Assembly (NCBI GenBank): GCA_946478895.1
Contig: CAMLDY010000093.1
Location: 1 to 10,062, forward strand
Length of the DNA stretch: 10,062 nucleotides
DNA from: an uncultured Gemmatimonadota bacterium
Lineage (GTDB): Bacteria > Gemmatimonadota > Gemmatimonadetes > Gemmatimonadales > Gemmatimonadaceae
Reading direction: 5' to 3'
The position numbers and the translations under genes were made by a program. The notes under the pieces are model-generated. The model made no database searches and was not told the origin of the DNA. It saw only the letters and a list, made by a program, of their open reading frames with translations. The number at the start of each line of letters is the position of its first letter. The first letter of the stretch is position 1. This document shows positions 1-8,126 of the stretch, piece after piece.

Positions 1-390
1 CGCATCGCCGGCTGGAAGATGGCGCTCATCGTCACGAGCGTGGTGTTCGGCCTGATGCATATTGCCAACCCACACGTCGATGCTGAATCAATTCTGGCGG
101 TTACCGTCGCCGGATTTTTCCTTGGCGCGATTCTGCTGGCGACCAGAAGTCTGTACGCAGCCGGCGCGGCGCACTTCGCCTGGAACTGGGTGATGGCGGG
201 CGCGCTCCACATCTCGGTGAGCGGATTGCCGGCCCAGGACCCCGATTATCGAACCATCGAGACCGGTCCGGATTGGCTGACCGGTGGCCCGTGGGGGCCC
301 GAAGGTGGCATTGCGGCAGTGGTGATGATGTTCATTGCAATCTTCTACCTGTACGGGCGCTACCTGCGCCACATGGAGTCAAGAGCATGA
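1..390 (+). CDS. CPBP-family intramembrane metalloprotease, C-terminal part (5' end outside window)
   Basis: The reading frame is open from base 1, so 129 residues of a longer protein are visible and the true start lies upstream. Two of the usual CPBP (Abi/CAAX-protease-like) motifs can be seen: FGLMH with its histidine at visible residue 20 (bases 58-60) and HFAWN with histidine at visible residue 58 and asparagine at 62. The EExxxR motif expected earlier in the family is not in the window. Three hydrophobic stretches look like membrane segments. Between the second and third lies a polar loop rich in Gly, Pro and Trp (roughly visible residues 70-100). The family comprises membrane proteases acting in the bilayer, some linked to prenylated-protein processing or bacteriocin self-immunity; the substrate here cannot be inferred. 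Its stop overlaps the next start by 4 nt, so it is probably co-translated with the dehydrogenase downstream. Family assignment is fairly sure, role unknown. Confidence 0.85.
   Translation, partial: RIAGWKMALIVTSVVFGLMHIANPHVDAESILAVTVAGFFLGAILLATRSLYAAGAAHFAWNWVMAGALHISVSGLPAQDPDYRTIETGPDWLTGGPWGPEGGIAAVVMMFIAIFYLYGRYLRHMESRA
375..378 (+). promoter_or_regulatory. Ribosome binding site for the 387 start
   Basis: GGAG lies 8 nt upstream of the ATG at 387, inside the end of the protease gene. The same frame stays open upstream to an ATG at 273, but the start at 387 is preferred. It has this site, it forms an ATGA overlap with the preceding stop, and it puts the dinucleotide-binding motif directly at the N-terminus as the family expects. 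Confidence 0.6.
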
Positions 391-1238
391 CCGACCGCGT
401 CGCGGTAATCGGCGCAGGGCAGATGGGGAACGGCATCGCGCACGTCTTCGCGCAAGCCGGCATTCCCGTCACGATGATCGATGTCTCGCGCGAGGCCTTG
501 GAGAGAGGCAAGTCCACCATCGCCAAGAATCTCGAGCGGCAGGTAAAGAAGGGCGCCATCGCCGCGGCGGATCAGGAAAGGATTCTCGCGCGTGTCGAGC
601 CAGGCACCGAGCTGGACGCTGTCGGCGATGCTGGGCTGGTCATCGAAGCTGCGACGGAAAACAGTGATCTCAAGTTTCGGATCTTCAGCGATCTCGACCG
701 CATCGCCAAGCCCGAGGCGATTCTAGCCAGTAACACCAGCTCGATCTCGATCACCGAGATCGCGCGCCGCACCAAACGTCCCCAGCAAGTCATCGGCATG
801 CATTTCATGAATCCGGTGCCGGTGATGAAGCTGGTGGAGATCATCCGCGGGCTCGCAACTTCCGATGCGACGACGAACTACGTCACCGATGTCGCGCGGC
901 GACTCGAAAAAACTCCCGTCGAAGTCAATGACTATCCCGGTTTCGTCTCGAATCGCGTGTTGATGCCGATGATCAACGAAGCGGTGTATTGCCTGATGGA
1001 AGGAGTCGCCGAGCCGGCCGCGATCGACCAGGTAATGACGCTGGGAATGAATCACCCAATGGGCCCGCTCGCGCTTGCCGATCTGATCGGACTCGACACC
1101 TGCGTGGCGATTCTCGAGGTCCTTCGCGACGGACTCGGCGATCCGAAGTACCGGCCGTGCCCGCTGCTCAGGAAGTATGTCGCCGCCGGCTGGCTCGGTC
1201 GAAAGAGCGGCCGCGGTTTCTATACCTATAGTAAGTAG
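387..1238 (+). CDS. hbd: 3-hydroxyacyl-CoA dehydrogenase, probably 3-hydroxybutyryl-CoA dehydrogenase
   Basis: This 283-residue cytoplasmic enzyme should interconvert (S)-3-hydroxyacyl-CoA and 3-oxoacyl-CoA with NAD(H). The length fits the stand-alone short-chain (HBD/PaaH) type rather than the fused FadB/FadJ type. The N-terminal Rossmann fold shows GAGQMG at residues 9-14, with Asp32 at the end of the second strand, which favours NAD. Catalytic residues known from the human enzyme (Ser137, His158, Glu170, Asn208) have counterparts at Ser118, His139 (in GMHFMNP), Glu151 and Asn189 with identical spacing. The C-terminal domain carries [16 protein letters not shown] at 222-237 and ends in the usual [11 protein letters not shown]. 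The gene overlaps the protease stop by 4 nt. It ends with TAG, and the next gene starts 3 nt later in the same frame. Exact chain length (butyryl versus broader) is not settled by sequence alone; PaaH-type hydroxyadipyl-CoA dehydrogenase is an alternative. Confidence 0.93.
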   Translation: MTDRVAVIGAGQMGNGIAHVFAQAGIPVTMIDVSREALERGKSTIAKNLERQVKKGAIAAADQERILARVEPGTELDAVGDAGLVIEAATENSDLKFRIFSDLDRIAKPEAILASNTSSISITEIARRTKRPQQVIGMHFMNPVPVMKLVEIIRGLATSDATTNYVTDVARRLEKTPVEVNDYPGFVSNRVLMPMINEAVYCLMEGVAEPAAIDQVMTLGMNHPMGPLALADLIGLDTCVAILEVLRDGLGDPKYRPCPLLRKYVAAGWLGRKSGRGFYTYSK

Positions 1239-1241
1239 CAA

Positions 1242-2405
1242 GTGTCCTGGGCCCTCCACCCGCTCACCGAAGAGCAGACCGAAGTCCAGAAGCTGGCGCG
1301 CGAGTTTGCGCGCGCGGAGATCACGCCGCATTCCGCGGAGTGGGACGAGAAGGCCTACTTCGAGCCGTCACTGGTTCCCAAGCTCGGCGAGCTCGGATTC
1401 CTCGGCATGATGCTCCCCGAGGAGTACGACGGCCTTGGCACCGACACTGGCACCTACCTGATCGCGCTCGAGGAGATTGCGGCCGCCGATGCATCGGTGG
1501 CGGTGCTCATGAGCGTGCACAACTCGCTGCCAACCCAGATGATTCTTCGCTACGGCAGCGACGCGCAGAAGGATCGGTTCCTGAAAAAAATGGCGCGCGG
1601 GGACATTCTTGGCGCTTTCGCGCTGTCCGAGCCCGACGCCGGGTCGGATGCGTCCGCGCTGACCACTCAGGCCGTCAGGGATGGAAACTGCTGGGTGCTG
1701 AATGGCACCAAGAGCTGGGTCACCAACGGCAGTACCGCCGGGGCCATCATCGCGATGGCGCGCACCGACACAGCTGGTGCGCGTCGCGGAGCGCGCGGTA
1801 TCGGCGCGTTCATCGTAACGCCCGACCTGCCGGGGTTCAAAGTCGGCAAGAAGGAAGACAAGCTGGGTCTCCGCGCATCGCCGACAGTGCAGCTAAACTT
1901 CGACAACCTGCGGGTGCCAGCCGAAAATCTGCTTGGCGACGAGACCCAGGGTTTCGTTTACGCGATGCAGTCTCTCGACAACGGCCGGCTTGGAATTGCG
2001 GCACAGGCAATCGGCATCGCGCGTGCGGCGCTCGAGCACTCGGTGACGTACGCCGCCGAGCGCAAGCAGTTCGGCAAGGCGATCAAGGAATTCGAGGCGA
2101 TTCAGTTCAAGCTCGCCGACATGGCGATGAAGGTTTCCGGCTCGCGCGCGCTGCTCCACGCGGCGGCGGCGGCCAAGGACCGTGGTCAGAGCATCAGGCA
2201 GTTCAGCTCGATGGCAAAACTGATGGCGAGCGAGACCGCGATGTGGGTGACGACGCAGGCAGTGCAGATCTTCGGCGGATACGGTTACGTCAAGGACTAT
2301 CCGGTGGAGCGGCTTATGCGCGATGCGAAGGTCACCGAGATCTACGAAGGCACGTCGGAGATCCAGAGGATCGTGATAGCGCGTGCCTTGTACGGGCAGT
2401 CATAA
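1242..2405 (+). CDS. Acyl-CoA dehydrogenase, short-chain/butyryl-CoA type
   Basis: This 387-residue FAD enzyme should oxidise an acyl-CoA to the trans-2-enoyl-CoA and pass electrons to an electron-transfer flavoprotein. GTG at 1242 is taken as start because the frame meets the previous gene's stop only 6 nt upstream and the next ATG would remove about 55 residues. No good Shine-Dalgarno sequence is visible, so termination-reinitiation is likely. Family signatures are ALSEPDAGSDA (127-137) and QIFGGYGYVKDYPVERLMRD (342-361). The helix containing YAAERKQFGKAI starts near residue 270. The catalytic base is Glu369 in IYEGTSE, the position used by short- and medium-chain enzymes. Isovaleryl-CoA and long-chain enzymes place it about 115 residues earlier, so those activities are disfavoured. 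Butyryl-CoA or 2-methyl-branched short acyl-CoA are the likeliest substrates. The preceding gene would act two steps later in the same beta-oxidation direction. Confidence 0.93.
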   Translation: MSWALHPLTEEQTEVQKLAREFARAEITPHSAEWDEKAYFEPSLVPKLGELGFLGMMLPEEYDGLGTDTGTYLIALEEIAAADASVAVLMSVHNSLPTQMILRYGSDAQKDRFLKKMARGDILGAFALSEPDAGSDASALTTQAVRDGNCWVLNGTKSWVTNGSTAGAIIAMARTDTAGARRGARGIGAFIVTPDLPGFKVGKKEDKLGLRASPTVQLNFDNLRVPAENLLGDETQGFVYAMQSLDNGRLGIAAQAIGIARAALEHSVTYAAERKQFGKAIKEFEAIQFKLADMAMKVSGSRALLHAAAAAKDRGQSIRQFSSMAKLMASETAMWVTTQAVQIFGGYGYVKDYPVERLMRDAKVTEIYEGTSEIQRIVIARALYGQS

Positions 2406-2428
2406 CTCTTTTTACGGAATACGACGCA

Positions 2429-3463
2429 ATGAAGCTGTTCGATACGCTGGCGGAGATGGGACACGAAGAGGTCGTGTTGTGCAGCGATCCCTCGGTTGGA
2501 TATCGCGGAATTCTCGCCGTTCACAGCACCAGGCTGGGGCCCGCCCTCGGCGGCACGCGATTCTGGAATTACGCGACCGACGAGGAGGCGATCACCGACG
2601 CCCTTCGACTTTCGCGCGGGATGACCTACAAGAACGCCGTCGCTGGCCTTCACCTCGGCGGCGGAAAGTCGATCATCATCGGCGACAACAAGACCAAAGA
2701 CCGTGAGAAGATCTTCCGTGCTCACGGTCGTTTTGTTGAGAGCCTCGGTGGTCGCTACATCACCGCCGAGGATGTCGGAACGAGCACCAAAGACATGGAT
2801 TACGTGCACATGGAGACGGGACACGTGGCGGGCCTCGCCGGAAAATCGGGTGATCCTTCGCCGGTGACTGCTCACGGCGTGTTCAGAGCGGTGCAGGCAT
2901 CCGCGAACCGCAGGTGGGGATCCGACAGCCTCACGGGAAAGACGGTATCCGTGCAGGGCTGCGGAAGCGTCGGCAGCTACCTCGCCAGGGAGCTCCACGA
3001 GGCTGGAGCAAAGCTCATCGTATCGGACATCGACTCAGCGAAGGCGGCCCGGGTTGCCAAGGCGACGGGCGCGACAATCGTCGAAGGTGATGCGATCTTT
3101 TCCGCTGACGCCGACATTTTTTCGCCGTGCGCCCTCGGCGGCATCATCAACGACACGACGATTCCAAAGCTCAAGGTCGAGATCGTGGCCGGCGGCGCCA
3201 ACAATCAGCTCCTCGAAGACAGGCATGGCGACGAGCTCGAGCGGCGCAACATTCTCTATGCGCCTGATTACGTTGCGAATGCGGGCGGTGTGATCAATGT
3301 GTACGGAGAGGTGGCCGGCTGGGACGAGCAGCGGGCGCACGACAAGGCGGACGAGATCTACGACACGATTCTCAAGGTCTTCGACATCGCCGAGGCCAAG
3401 CACATTCCGACCTACGAGGCGGCAGACCGTCTCGCGGAGCAGCGGCTCGCGGAGGCGAAATGA
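2429..3463 (+). CDS. ldh: Leucine dehydrogenase (Glu/Leu/Phe/Val dehydrogenase family)
   Basis: This 344-residue enzyme should reversibly deaminate leucine, valine and isoleucine to 2-oxo acids with NAD. Similarity to Bacillus-type leucine dehydrogenase, as I recall that sequence, is strong along the whole length. The catalytic lysines fall at Lys68 (MTYKNA) and Lys80 (GGGKS), the same numbers as in the Bacillus enzyme, with Asp115 in ITAEDVG. The Rossmann motif is QGCGSVG (176-182), followed by Asp200, which favours NAD over NADP. Recalled substrate-pocket residues Leu40, Ala113 and two valines near the C-terminal GGVINV (Val288, Val291) are all present, favouring branched-chain amino acids over phenylalanine. 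The protein is about 20 residues shorter than the Bacillus one, mostly at the C-terminus. The gene follows the acyl-CoA dehydrogenase after 23 nt and overlaps rpiB by 4 nt. Valine dehydrogenase activity cannot be excluded. The symbol follows Bacillus usage for leucine dehydrogenase. Confidence 0.9.
   Translation: MKLFDTLAEMGHEEVVLCSDPSVGYRGILAVHSTRLGPALGGTRFWNYATDEEAITDALRLSRGMTYKNAVAGLHLGGGKSIIIGDNKTKDREKIFRAHGRFVESLGGRYITAEDVGTSTKDMDYVHMETGHVAGLAGKSGDPSPVTAHGVFRAVQASANRRWGSDSLTGKTVSVQGCGSVGSYLARELHEAGAKLIVSDIDSAKAARVAKATGATIVEGDAIFSADADIFSPCALGGIINDTTIPKLKVEIVAGGANNQLLEDRHGDELERRNILYAPDYVANAGGVINVYGEVAGWDEQRAHDKADEIYDTILKVFDIAEAKHIPTYEAADRLAEQRLAEAK
3451..3455 (+). promoter_or_regulatory. 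Ribosome binding site for the 3460 start
   Basis: GGAGG lies 4 nt upstream of the ATG at 3460, a strong though closely spaced Shine-Dalgarno sequence embedded in the last codons of leucine dehydrogenase. It supports the rpiB start, which overlaps the preceding stop as ATGA. Confidence 0.6.
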
Positions 3464-3905
3464 GTGAGACCATTCCAATCGCGTCGGATCACGCCGGCGT
3501 GGAAATGAAGGACCGGCTCGTAGCCGAGCTCAGGAAGCTCGGCTACAACCCGGACGATGTGGGCTCGAAGGATCCGAGCAAACCCGACGACTATCCGGAT
3601 TTCGGCCGCAAGGTCGCGAAAGAGGTTTCCGATGGCGAGGTAAAGCGTGGAATTCTGCTCTGCGGCAGCGGGGTAGGGATGGACATCGTCGCCAACAGAT
3701 TCCCCGGCGTGCGCGCGGCGCTGGCCTGGGCGCCCGAGATTGGTGAACTTTCGCGGAAGCACAACGACTCGAACGTGCTGGTGCTGCCGGCGAGATTCAT
3801 AAGCGAGGCCGACGCGCTGAAGACCATGAAGCTGTGGCTGGACACTAAATTCGAAGGCGGGCGCCACGAACGGCGCGTCAAGAAGATCGACTCCGAGGTA
3901 CCCTG

Positions 3906-3906
<1 letters not shown>
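3460..3906 (+). CDS. rpiB: Ribose-5-phosphate isomerase B
   Basis: This 148-residue RpiB/LacA/LacB-family sugar-phosphate isomerase interconverts ribose 5-phosphate and ribulose 5-phosphate in the non-oxidative pentose phosphate pathway. It matches E. coli RpiB in length and landmarks. ASDHAG (residues 8-13) binds the substrate near the N-terminus. Cys68 in LCGSGVGM corresponds to the catalytic base, and the NRFPGVRA phosphate-binding stretch lies at 79-86. His101 in SRKHND is the ring-opening histidine, and EGGRHERRV near the C-terminus completes the site. The presence of Cys68 favours RpiB over LacA/LacB. Allose-6-phosphate isomerase activity remains possible as a side function. The gene overlaps both neighbours (4 nt upstream, 1 nt with glyA), so translation is probably coupled. 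Pairing of rpiB with glyA is seen in other bacteria and links ribose phosphate to one-carbon supply for nucleotides. Confidence 0.93.
3895..3898 (+). promoter_or_regulatory. Ribosome binding site for the 3906 start
   Basis: GAGG lies 7 nt upstream of the ATG at 3906. No comparable site precedes the in-frame ATG at 3951, so the upstream start is preferred for glyA although it gives a slightly long N-terminus. Confidence 0.55.
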
Positions 3907-5216
<1,310 letters not shown>

Positions 5217-5218
5217 CA

Positions 5219-5605
5219 ATGGCTGAGCTGGCATTTCGCGAAGGCATCATGGATCGCATCAGGATCCGCGAGCCGCGGTTCGACGAGCAGGCGTACCTGT
5301 TCGTCCTTTCCGCGCTCGAGATGTGTCAGACCCAGCTCACGGTGCGGCGACACATCACGGGCGTGGAGCTCGCGCACGCTTGTCGCGAGCTCGCCCTCGA
5401 GCGGTACGGCCTGATGGCGCGCGTGGTACTCGAGCACTGGGGCATCTCGTCAACGGCGGACATCGGCGACATCGTCTTTACCCTCGTGGATCTCGGGTTC
5501 CTTCTCAGCCAGCCGCAGGACACGCGTGACGAGTTCGTCGACGTCTTCGACTTCGACCTCGCCTTCGAGCGCGACTACCCCTGGAACTGCGCGCAACAAG
5601 CGTAG
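5219..5605 (+). CDS. Uncharacterised protein resembling the Minf_1886 family
   Basis: This is a 128-residue soluble protein with no signal peptide or membrane segment. From memory its pattern resembles the Minf_1886 family, a short protein first noted in Verrucomicrobia and Planctomycetes. The shared points are an N-terminal DEQAYLFVLSAL helix (about 21-32), RHITGVELAHACRELALERYG (residues 44-64, partly quoted), a central VVLEHWGI followed by the acidic DIGDIVFTLVDLG (81-93), and an aspartate-rich end (DTRDEF, then DVFDFDLAF). I see no catalytic motif, metal site or nucleotide-binding loop. The high helix content and many conserved acidic residues suggest a small helical, possibly protein-binding domain; this is inference. 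It sits 2 nt after glyA and 14 nt before the NAD(P)HX repair gene, so it is probably co-transcribed. The ATG at 5219 has only a weak GGCGGA upstream (5201-5206). Coding status is sure; function is unknown. Confidence 0.8.
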   Translation: MAELAFREGIMDRIRIREPRFDEQAYLFVLSALEMCQTQLTVRRHITGVELAHACRELALERYGLMARVVLEHWGISSTADIGDIVFTLVDLGFLLSQPQDTRDEFVDVFDFDLAFERDYPWNCAQQA

Positions 5606-5619
5606 ATCCTACTTCGGGA

Positions 5620-7173
5620 ATGCCCGTCTGGGTGGTCGGCGCCAGAGAGTCAGCGGAGCGCGATCGGGCAGCAATTGACAGAGGAACTCCTTCCCGCGTG
5701 TTGATGCAGCGTGCCGGCACTGCCGCTGCCGCGGAAATCGCCCGCCGGTTTTCTGACCGAGTGCGCTCCGGTGTCGCGGTTTTCACAGGTCCAGGCAACA
5801 ACGGCGGTGACGGCTGGGTGGTCGCGGGCGCGCTTGCCCGCGATGGCGTCGACGTCCGCGTTGTCGAGGCGGGCACGCCTGACGCTGCGAAGACTCCCGA
5901 TGCTTTCGCAGCTCGAGCCGCGGCACGCGATTCGGTCGATATCGGGAAACATTCTGGCGACCATCGCGCCCTCATCGTCGATGCGCTGCTCGGGACGGGG
6001 TTCGCGGGCGAGCCACGTGGGGAAATCGCCAACGCAATCCGCAGCATCAATAGCCGGCGCGGGGCAGGGGCGGCGATCGCGGCGCTCGATGTTCCGAGCG
6101 GACTCGATGCAACTTCGGGTGCGCACACCAGCTGCGTTGTCGCCGATCTCACCATCAGCTTCGGTGGAATCAAGCGCGGCACACTGCTGGCGCGCGATTG
6201 CTGCGGTGTCATCGTCGCAGTCGACATCGGTCTGGACTCGTCACAGAGCGACAACTCCGCAAAAAACTCAGCTTCGCTGCCGATGCTCGTCGATGACGGC
6301 TGGGTGAGATCGCGGGTGCCGGGAATCCACTACGACGCGCACAAAGGGACGCGCAAGCATCTGGCGATCATCGGCGCCGGGCCGGGAATGCCGGGCGCGG
6401 TCGTCCTCGCAACTCGCGGAGCGCTCCGCAGCGGCATTGGTCTGGTGCGCGCTCTCGTCCACCCCGACAATACCGGACCGGTTCTCTCCGCCGTCCCGTC
6501 GGCTCTGTTGGGGGAATGGCCTTCGACCTCTGAACAAGTGCGAGACGAGATCGCTACCTGGGCTGACGCCATTGTCATCGGCCCCGGACTCGGCAAATCA
6601 GACACGGCGAAGCAGCTCGTCGAGCGGGTTCTGCGCGAGTCGGCGCGAGTGCCGATCCTTCTCGACGCCGACGCGTTGAACATCTTCGACGGCGATCCCA
6701 AATCACTCGGCGCCATGCTCGCCGGTCGCCCCGCTCTTATTACGCCGCACGCCGCCGAGTTCGCGCGCCTGACCGGCACCGATGTCAAGACGGTTCTCGC
6801 AAATCGGTTCGATATCGGACTCGATCTCGCGCGAGTCACGGGAGCCACAGTGTTGCTCAAAGGCTCACCGACTGTGATCTCGACGCCGAATGGCGAGCGC
6901 CTCGTCGTGGCCCGCGGCACCGCCGCGCTCGGCACCGGCGGGAGCGGCGACCTGCTCGACGGGATCGCCGGAACGATCCTCGCCCAAACCGGTGATCCGA
7001 CAACTGCCGCAGCGAGCGCAGCCTGGATTCACGGCCGTGCAGCGGAGCTCTGCGAGTACGTGCGCGGGACGACTCTCGAGGATGTCCTCTACGCCCTCCC
7101 GCGCGCGTGGAATGAACCCGAGCCCGGCGTCGAGCCGCCCGTGCTTGCCGAGCTGCCGGCGGTCGCCAGATGA
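5620..7173 (+). CDS. nnrDE: Bifunctional NAD(P)H-hydrate epimerase / ADP-dependent dehydratase
   Basis: This 517-residue two-domain repair enzyme restores NADH and NADPH from their damaged hydrates. The N-terminal YjeF_N (epimerase) domain covers about residues 1-210. It carries LMQRAG (28-33), the glycine-rich GPGNNGGDGW (57-66), DALLGTGF with the probable potassium-binding Asp121, and LDVPSGLDATSG (156-167). A polar linker of about 30 residues follows. The C-terminal ribokinase-like dehydratase domain runs from about 240 to 497. It shows HKG (241-243), IGPGLG (320-325), LLDADALNIF (347-356), ITPHAAEFARL (374-384), LLKG (412-415) and the nucleotide-site GTGGSGD (438-444) with the catalytic Asp444. 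It is ADP- rather than ATP-dependent in most bacteria. The site for HKG is slightly divergent, with GAGPGM where GGSPGM-like text is usual. ATG 5620 lies 14 nt after the previous stop with a poor ribosome site. The gene overlaps thiL by 4 nt. Confidence 0.93.
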   Translation: MPVWVVGARESAERDRAAIDRGTPSRVLMQRAGTAAAAEIARRFSDRVRSGVAVFTGPGNNGGDGWVVAGALARDGVDVRVVEAGTPDAAKTPDAFAARAAARDSVDIGKHSGDHRALIVDALLGTGFAGEPRGEIANAIRSINSRRGAGAAIAALDVPSGLDATSGAHTSCVVADLTISFGGIKRGTLLARDCCGVIVAVDIGLDSSQSDNSAKNSASLPMLVDDGWVRSRVPGIHYDAHKGTRKHLAIIGAGPGMPGAVVLATRGALRSGIGLVRALVHPDNTGPVLSAVPSALLGEWPSTSEQVRDEIATWADAIVIGPGLGKSDTAKQLVERVLRESARVPILLDADALNIFDGDPKSLGAMLAGRPALITPHAAEFARLTGTDVKTVLANRFDIGLDLARVTGATVLLKGSPTVISTPNGERLVVARGTAALGTGGSGDLLDGIAGTILAQTGDPTTAAASAAWIHGRAAELCEYVRGTTLEDVLYALPRAWNEPEPGVEPPVLAELPAVAR

Positions 7174-8126
7174 CCGACAACATGAGTGGTGAGCAGAACA
7201 TTCCCCTCGGGCCGGGAAAAGAGTTCGACCTCGTGCGCACCCTGCTCACAACATGGGGGAAAGCCGCGCAGCGCATCGGCGACGATGCGGCGATCCTCGA
7301 CGTTCCCGGCAAAGAGAAGCTCGTCGTGTCGACCGACACATCGGTCGAGGGAGTCCACTTCCGCCGCGACTGGCTCAACAGCTTCGAGATCGGATATCGA
7401 GCCACCGCCGCGGCGTTGAGCGATCTCGCTGCGATGGCGGCGCGTCCGCTCGGAATCCTCATCGCGCTCACACTTCCCGAGACTGAAAAAGAGGATGCCC
7501 GTGAGATCGCGACCGGAATCCGCGAGGGGGCGTCGGCGGTGATGTGCCCGATTGTTGGCGGAGATCTCTCGTCTGGCAAGGAGCTCTCGCTTACCATCAC
7601 TGCGCTGGGGACCACCGGGCGTCCGCTGACACGGAGTGGCGCGAAGGCGGGTCAGCGCGTCTACGTCACGGGACGACTGGGCGGCCCCGCAGCTGCGGTC
7701 AGAGCGTGGCGCGCGGGAGGCCGGCCAGGCGAAGCCGAGCGCGCGCGGTTTGCGTGTCCGATTCCGCGAATCGACGCCGCCCTTGGCCTCGTTGCGCGCG
7801 GCGCCTCAGCCGGCATCGACATCTCGGACGGACTTGCAGCTGATCTGGCGCACATTGCGGCGGCCAGCAGAATCGGAATCGAAATCGATGCCGAGCGCAT
7901 TCCCCGATTCGACGGCGTCTCGGCGATCGAAGCGGCGGGCTCGGGCGAGGAGTACGAGATCGTCGTGACGGCGCCTGAAATCGACACTACACGCTTCACC
8001 GAAGAATTCGGGCTCGATCTGACCGACATCGGCCGGGTTGTTGCCGGACCTCCACGTGTGAGCCTTCTCGAGGGCGGCAAGCAAATTGGGGCCCCGCCCG
8101 GCTTCGACCACTTCAGCAAAAAATGA
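7170..8126 (+). CDS. thiL: Thiamine-monophosphate kinase
   Basis: This 318-residue cytoplasmic kinase phosphorylates thiamine monophosphate to thiamine diphosphate with ATP, the last step of cofactor synthesis. The N-terminal PurM-like domain shows RIGDDAAIL (35-43) with magnesium-binding aspartates 38 and 39, VSTDTSVEGVHFRRDW (53-68), and GYRATAAALSDLAAMAARPLG (residues 75-95, whose core is ALSDLAAM). GGDLSSG (130-136) completes this part of the active site. The C-terminal AIRS-like domain carries DISDGLAADLAHI (217-229), GSGEEYEIVVTAP (257-269, where GGEDYELLFT is commoner) and ends in GFDHF (311-315), the usual ThiL tail. Start ATG 7170 overlaps the preceding stop as ATGA; an in-frame ATG at 7182 is possible but has no better upstream site. 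Together with its neighbours it forms a run of cofactor-related genes. Confidence 0.93.
   Translation: MTDNMSGEQNIPLGPGKEFDLVRTLLTTWGKAAQRIGDDAAILDVPGKEKLVVSTDTSVEGVHFRRDWLNSFEIGYRATAAALSDLAAMAARPLGILIALTLPETEKEDAREIATGIREGASAVMCPIVGGDLSSGKELSLTITALGTTGRPLTRSGAKAGQRVYVTGRLGGPAAAVRAWRAGGRPGEAERARFACPIPRIDAALGLVARGASAGIDISDGLAADLAHIAAASRIGIEIDAERIPRFDGVSAIEAAGSGEEYEIVVTAPEIDTTRFTEEFGLDLTDIGRVVAGPPRVSLLEGGKQIGAPPGFDHFSKK

Noticed and set aside
273..386. An upstream ATG extending the hydroxyacyl-CoA dehydrogenase by 38 residues.
   Set aside because: The extension overlaps the protease gene, has no family similarity and would displace the N-terminal Rossmann strand. The start at 387 has a proper ribosome site.
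2384..2413. A possible terminator: TGCC/GGCA stem followed by a run of T near the end of the acyl-CoA dehydrogenase.
   Set aside because: The stem is only 4 bp with a 7-nt loop inside coding sequence, and the T run (2409-2413) is separated from it by 10 nt.
1340..2428. A long open frame on the + strand upstream of and in frame with leucine dehydrogenase, suggesting a 707-residue protein.
   Set aside because: The upstream part overlaps the acyl-CoA dehydrogenase gene in another frame, is Arg-rich and low in recognisable motifs. The real family N-terminus begins at the ATG at 2429.
5505..6254. A 249-residue open frame on the minus strand.
   Set aside because: It is antisense to the NAD(P)HX repair gene, whose motifs are unmistakable. 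The antisense product is Ser/Arg/Ala-rich without domains, a usual artefact of GC-rich coding DNA.
6857..7615. A 252-residue open frame on the minus strand.
   Set aside because: It lies antisense across the nnrDE/thiL junction with low-complexity Arg/Ser composition and no recognisable motif.
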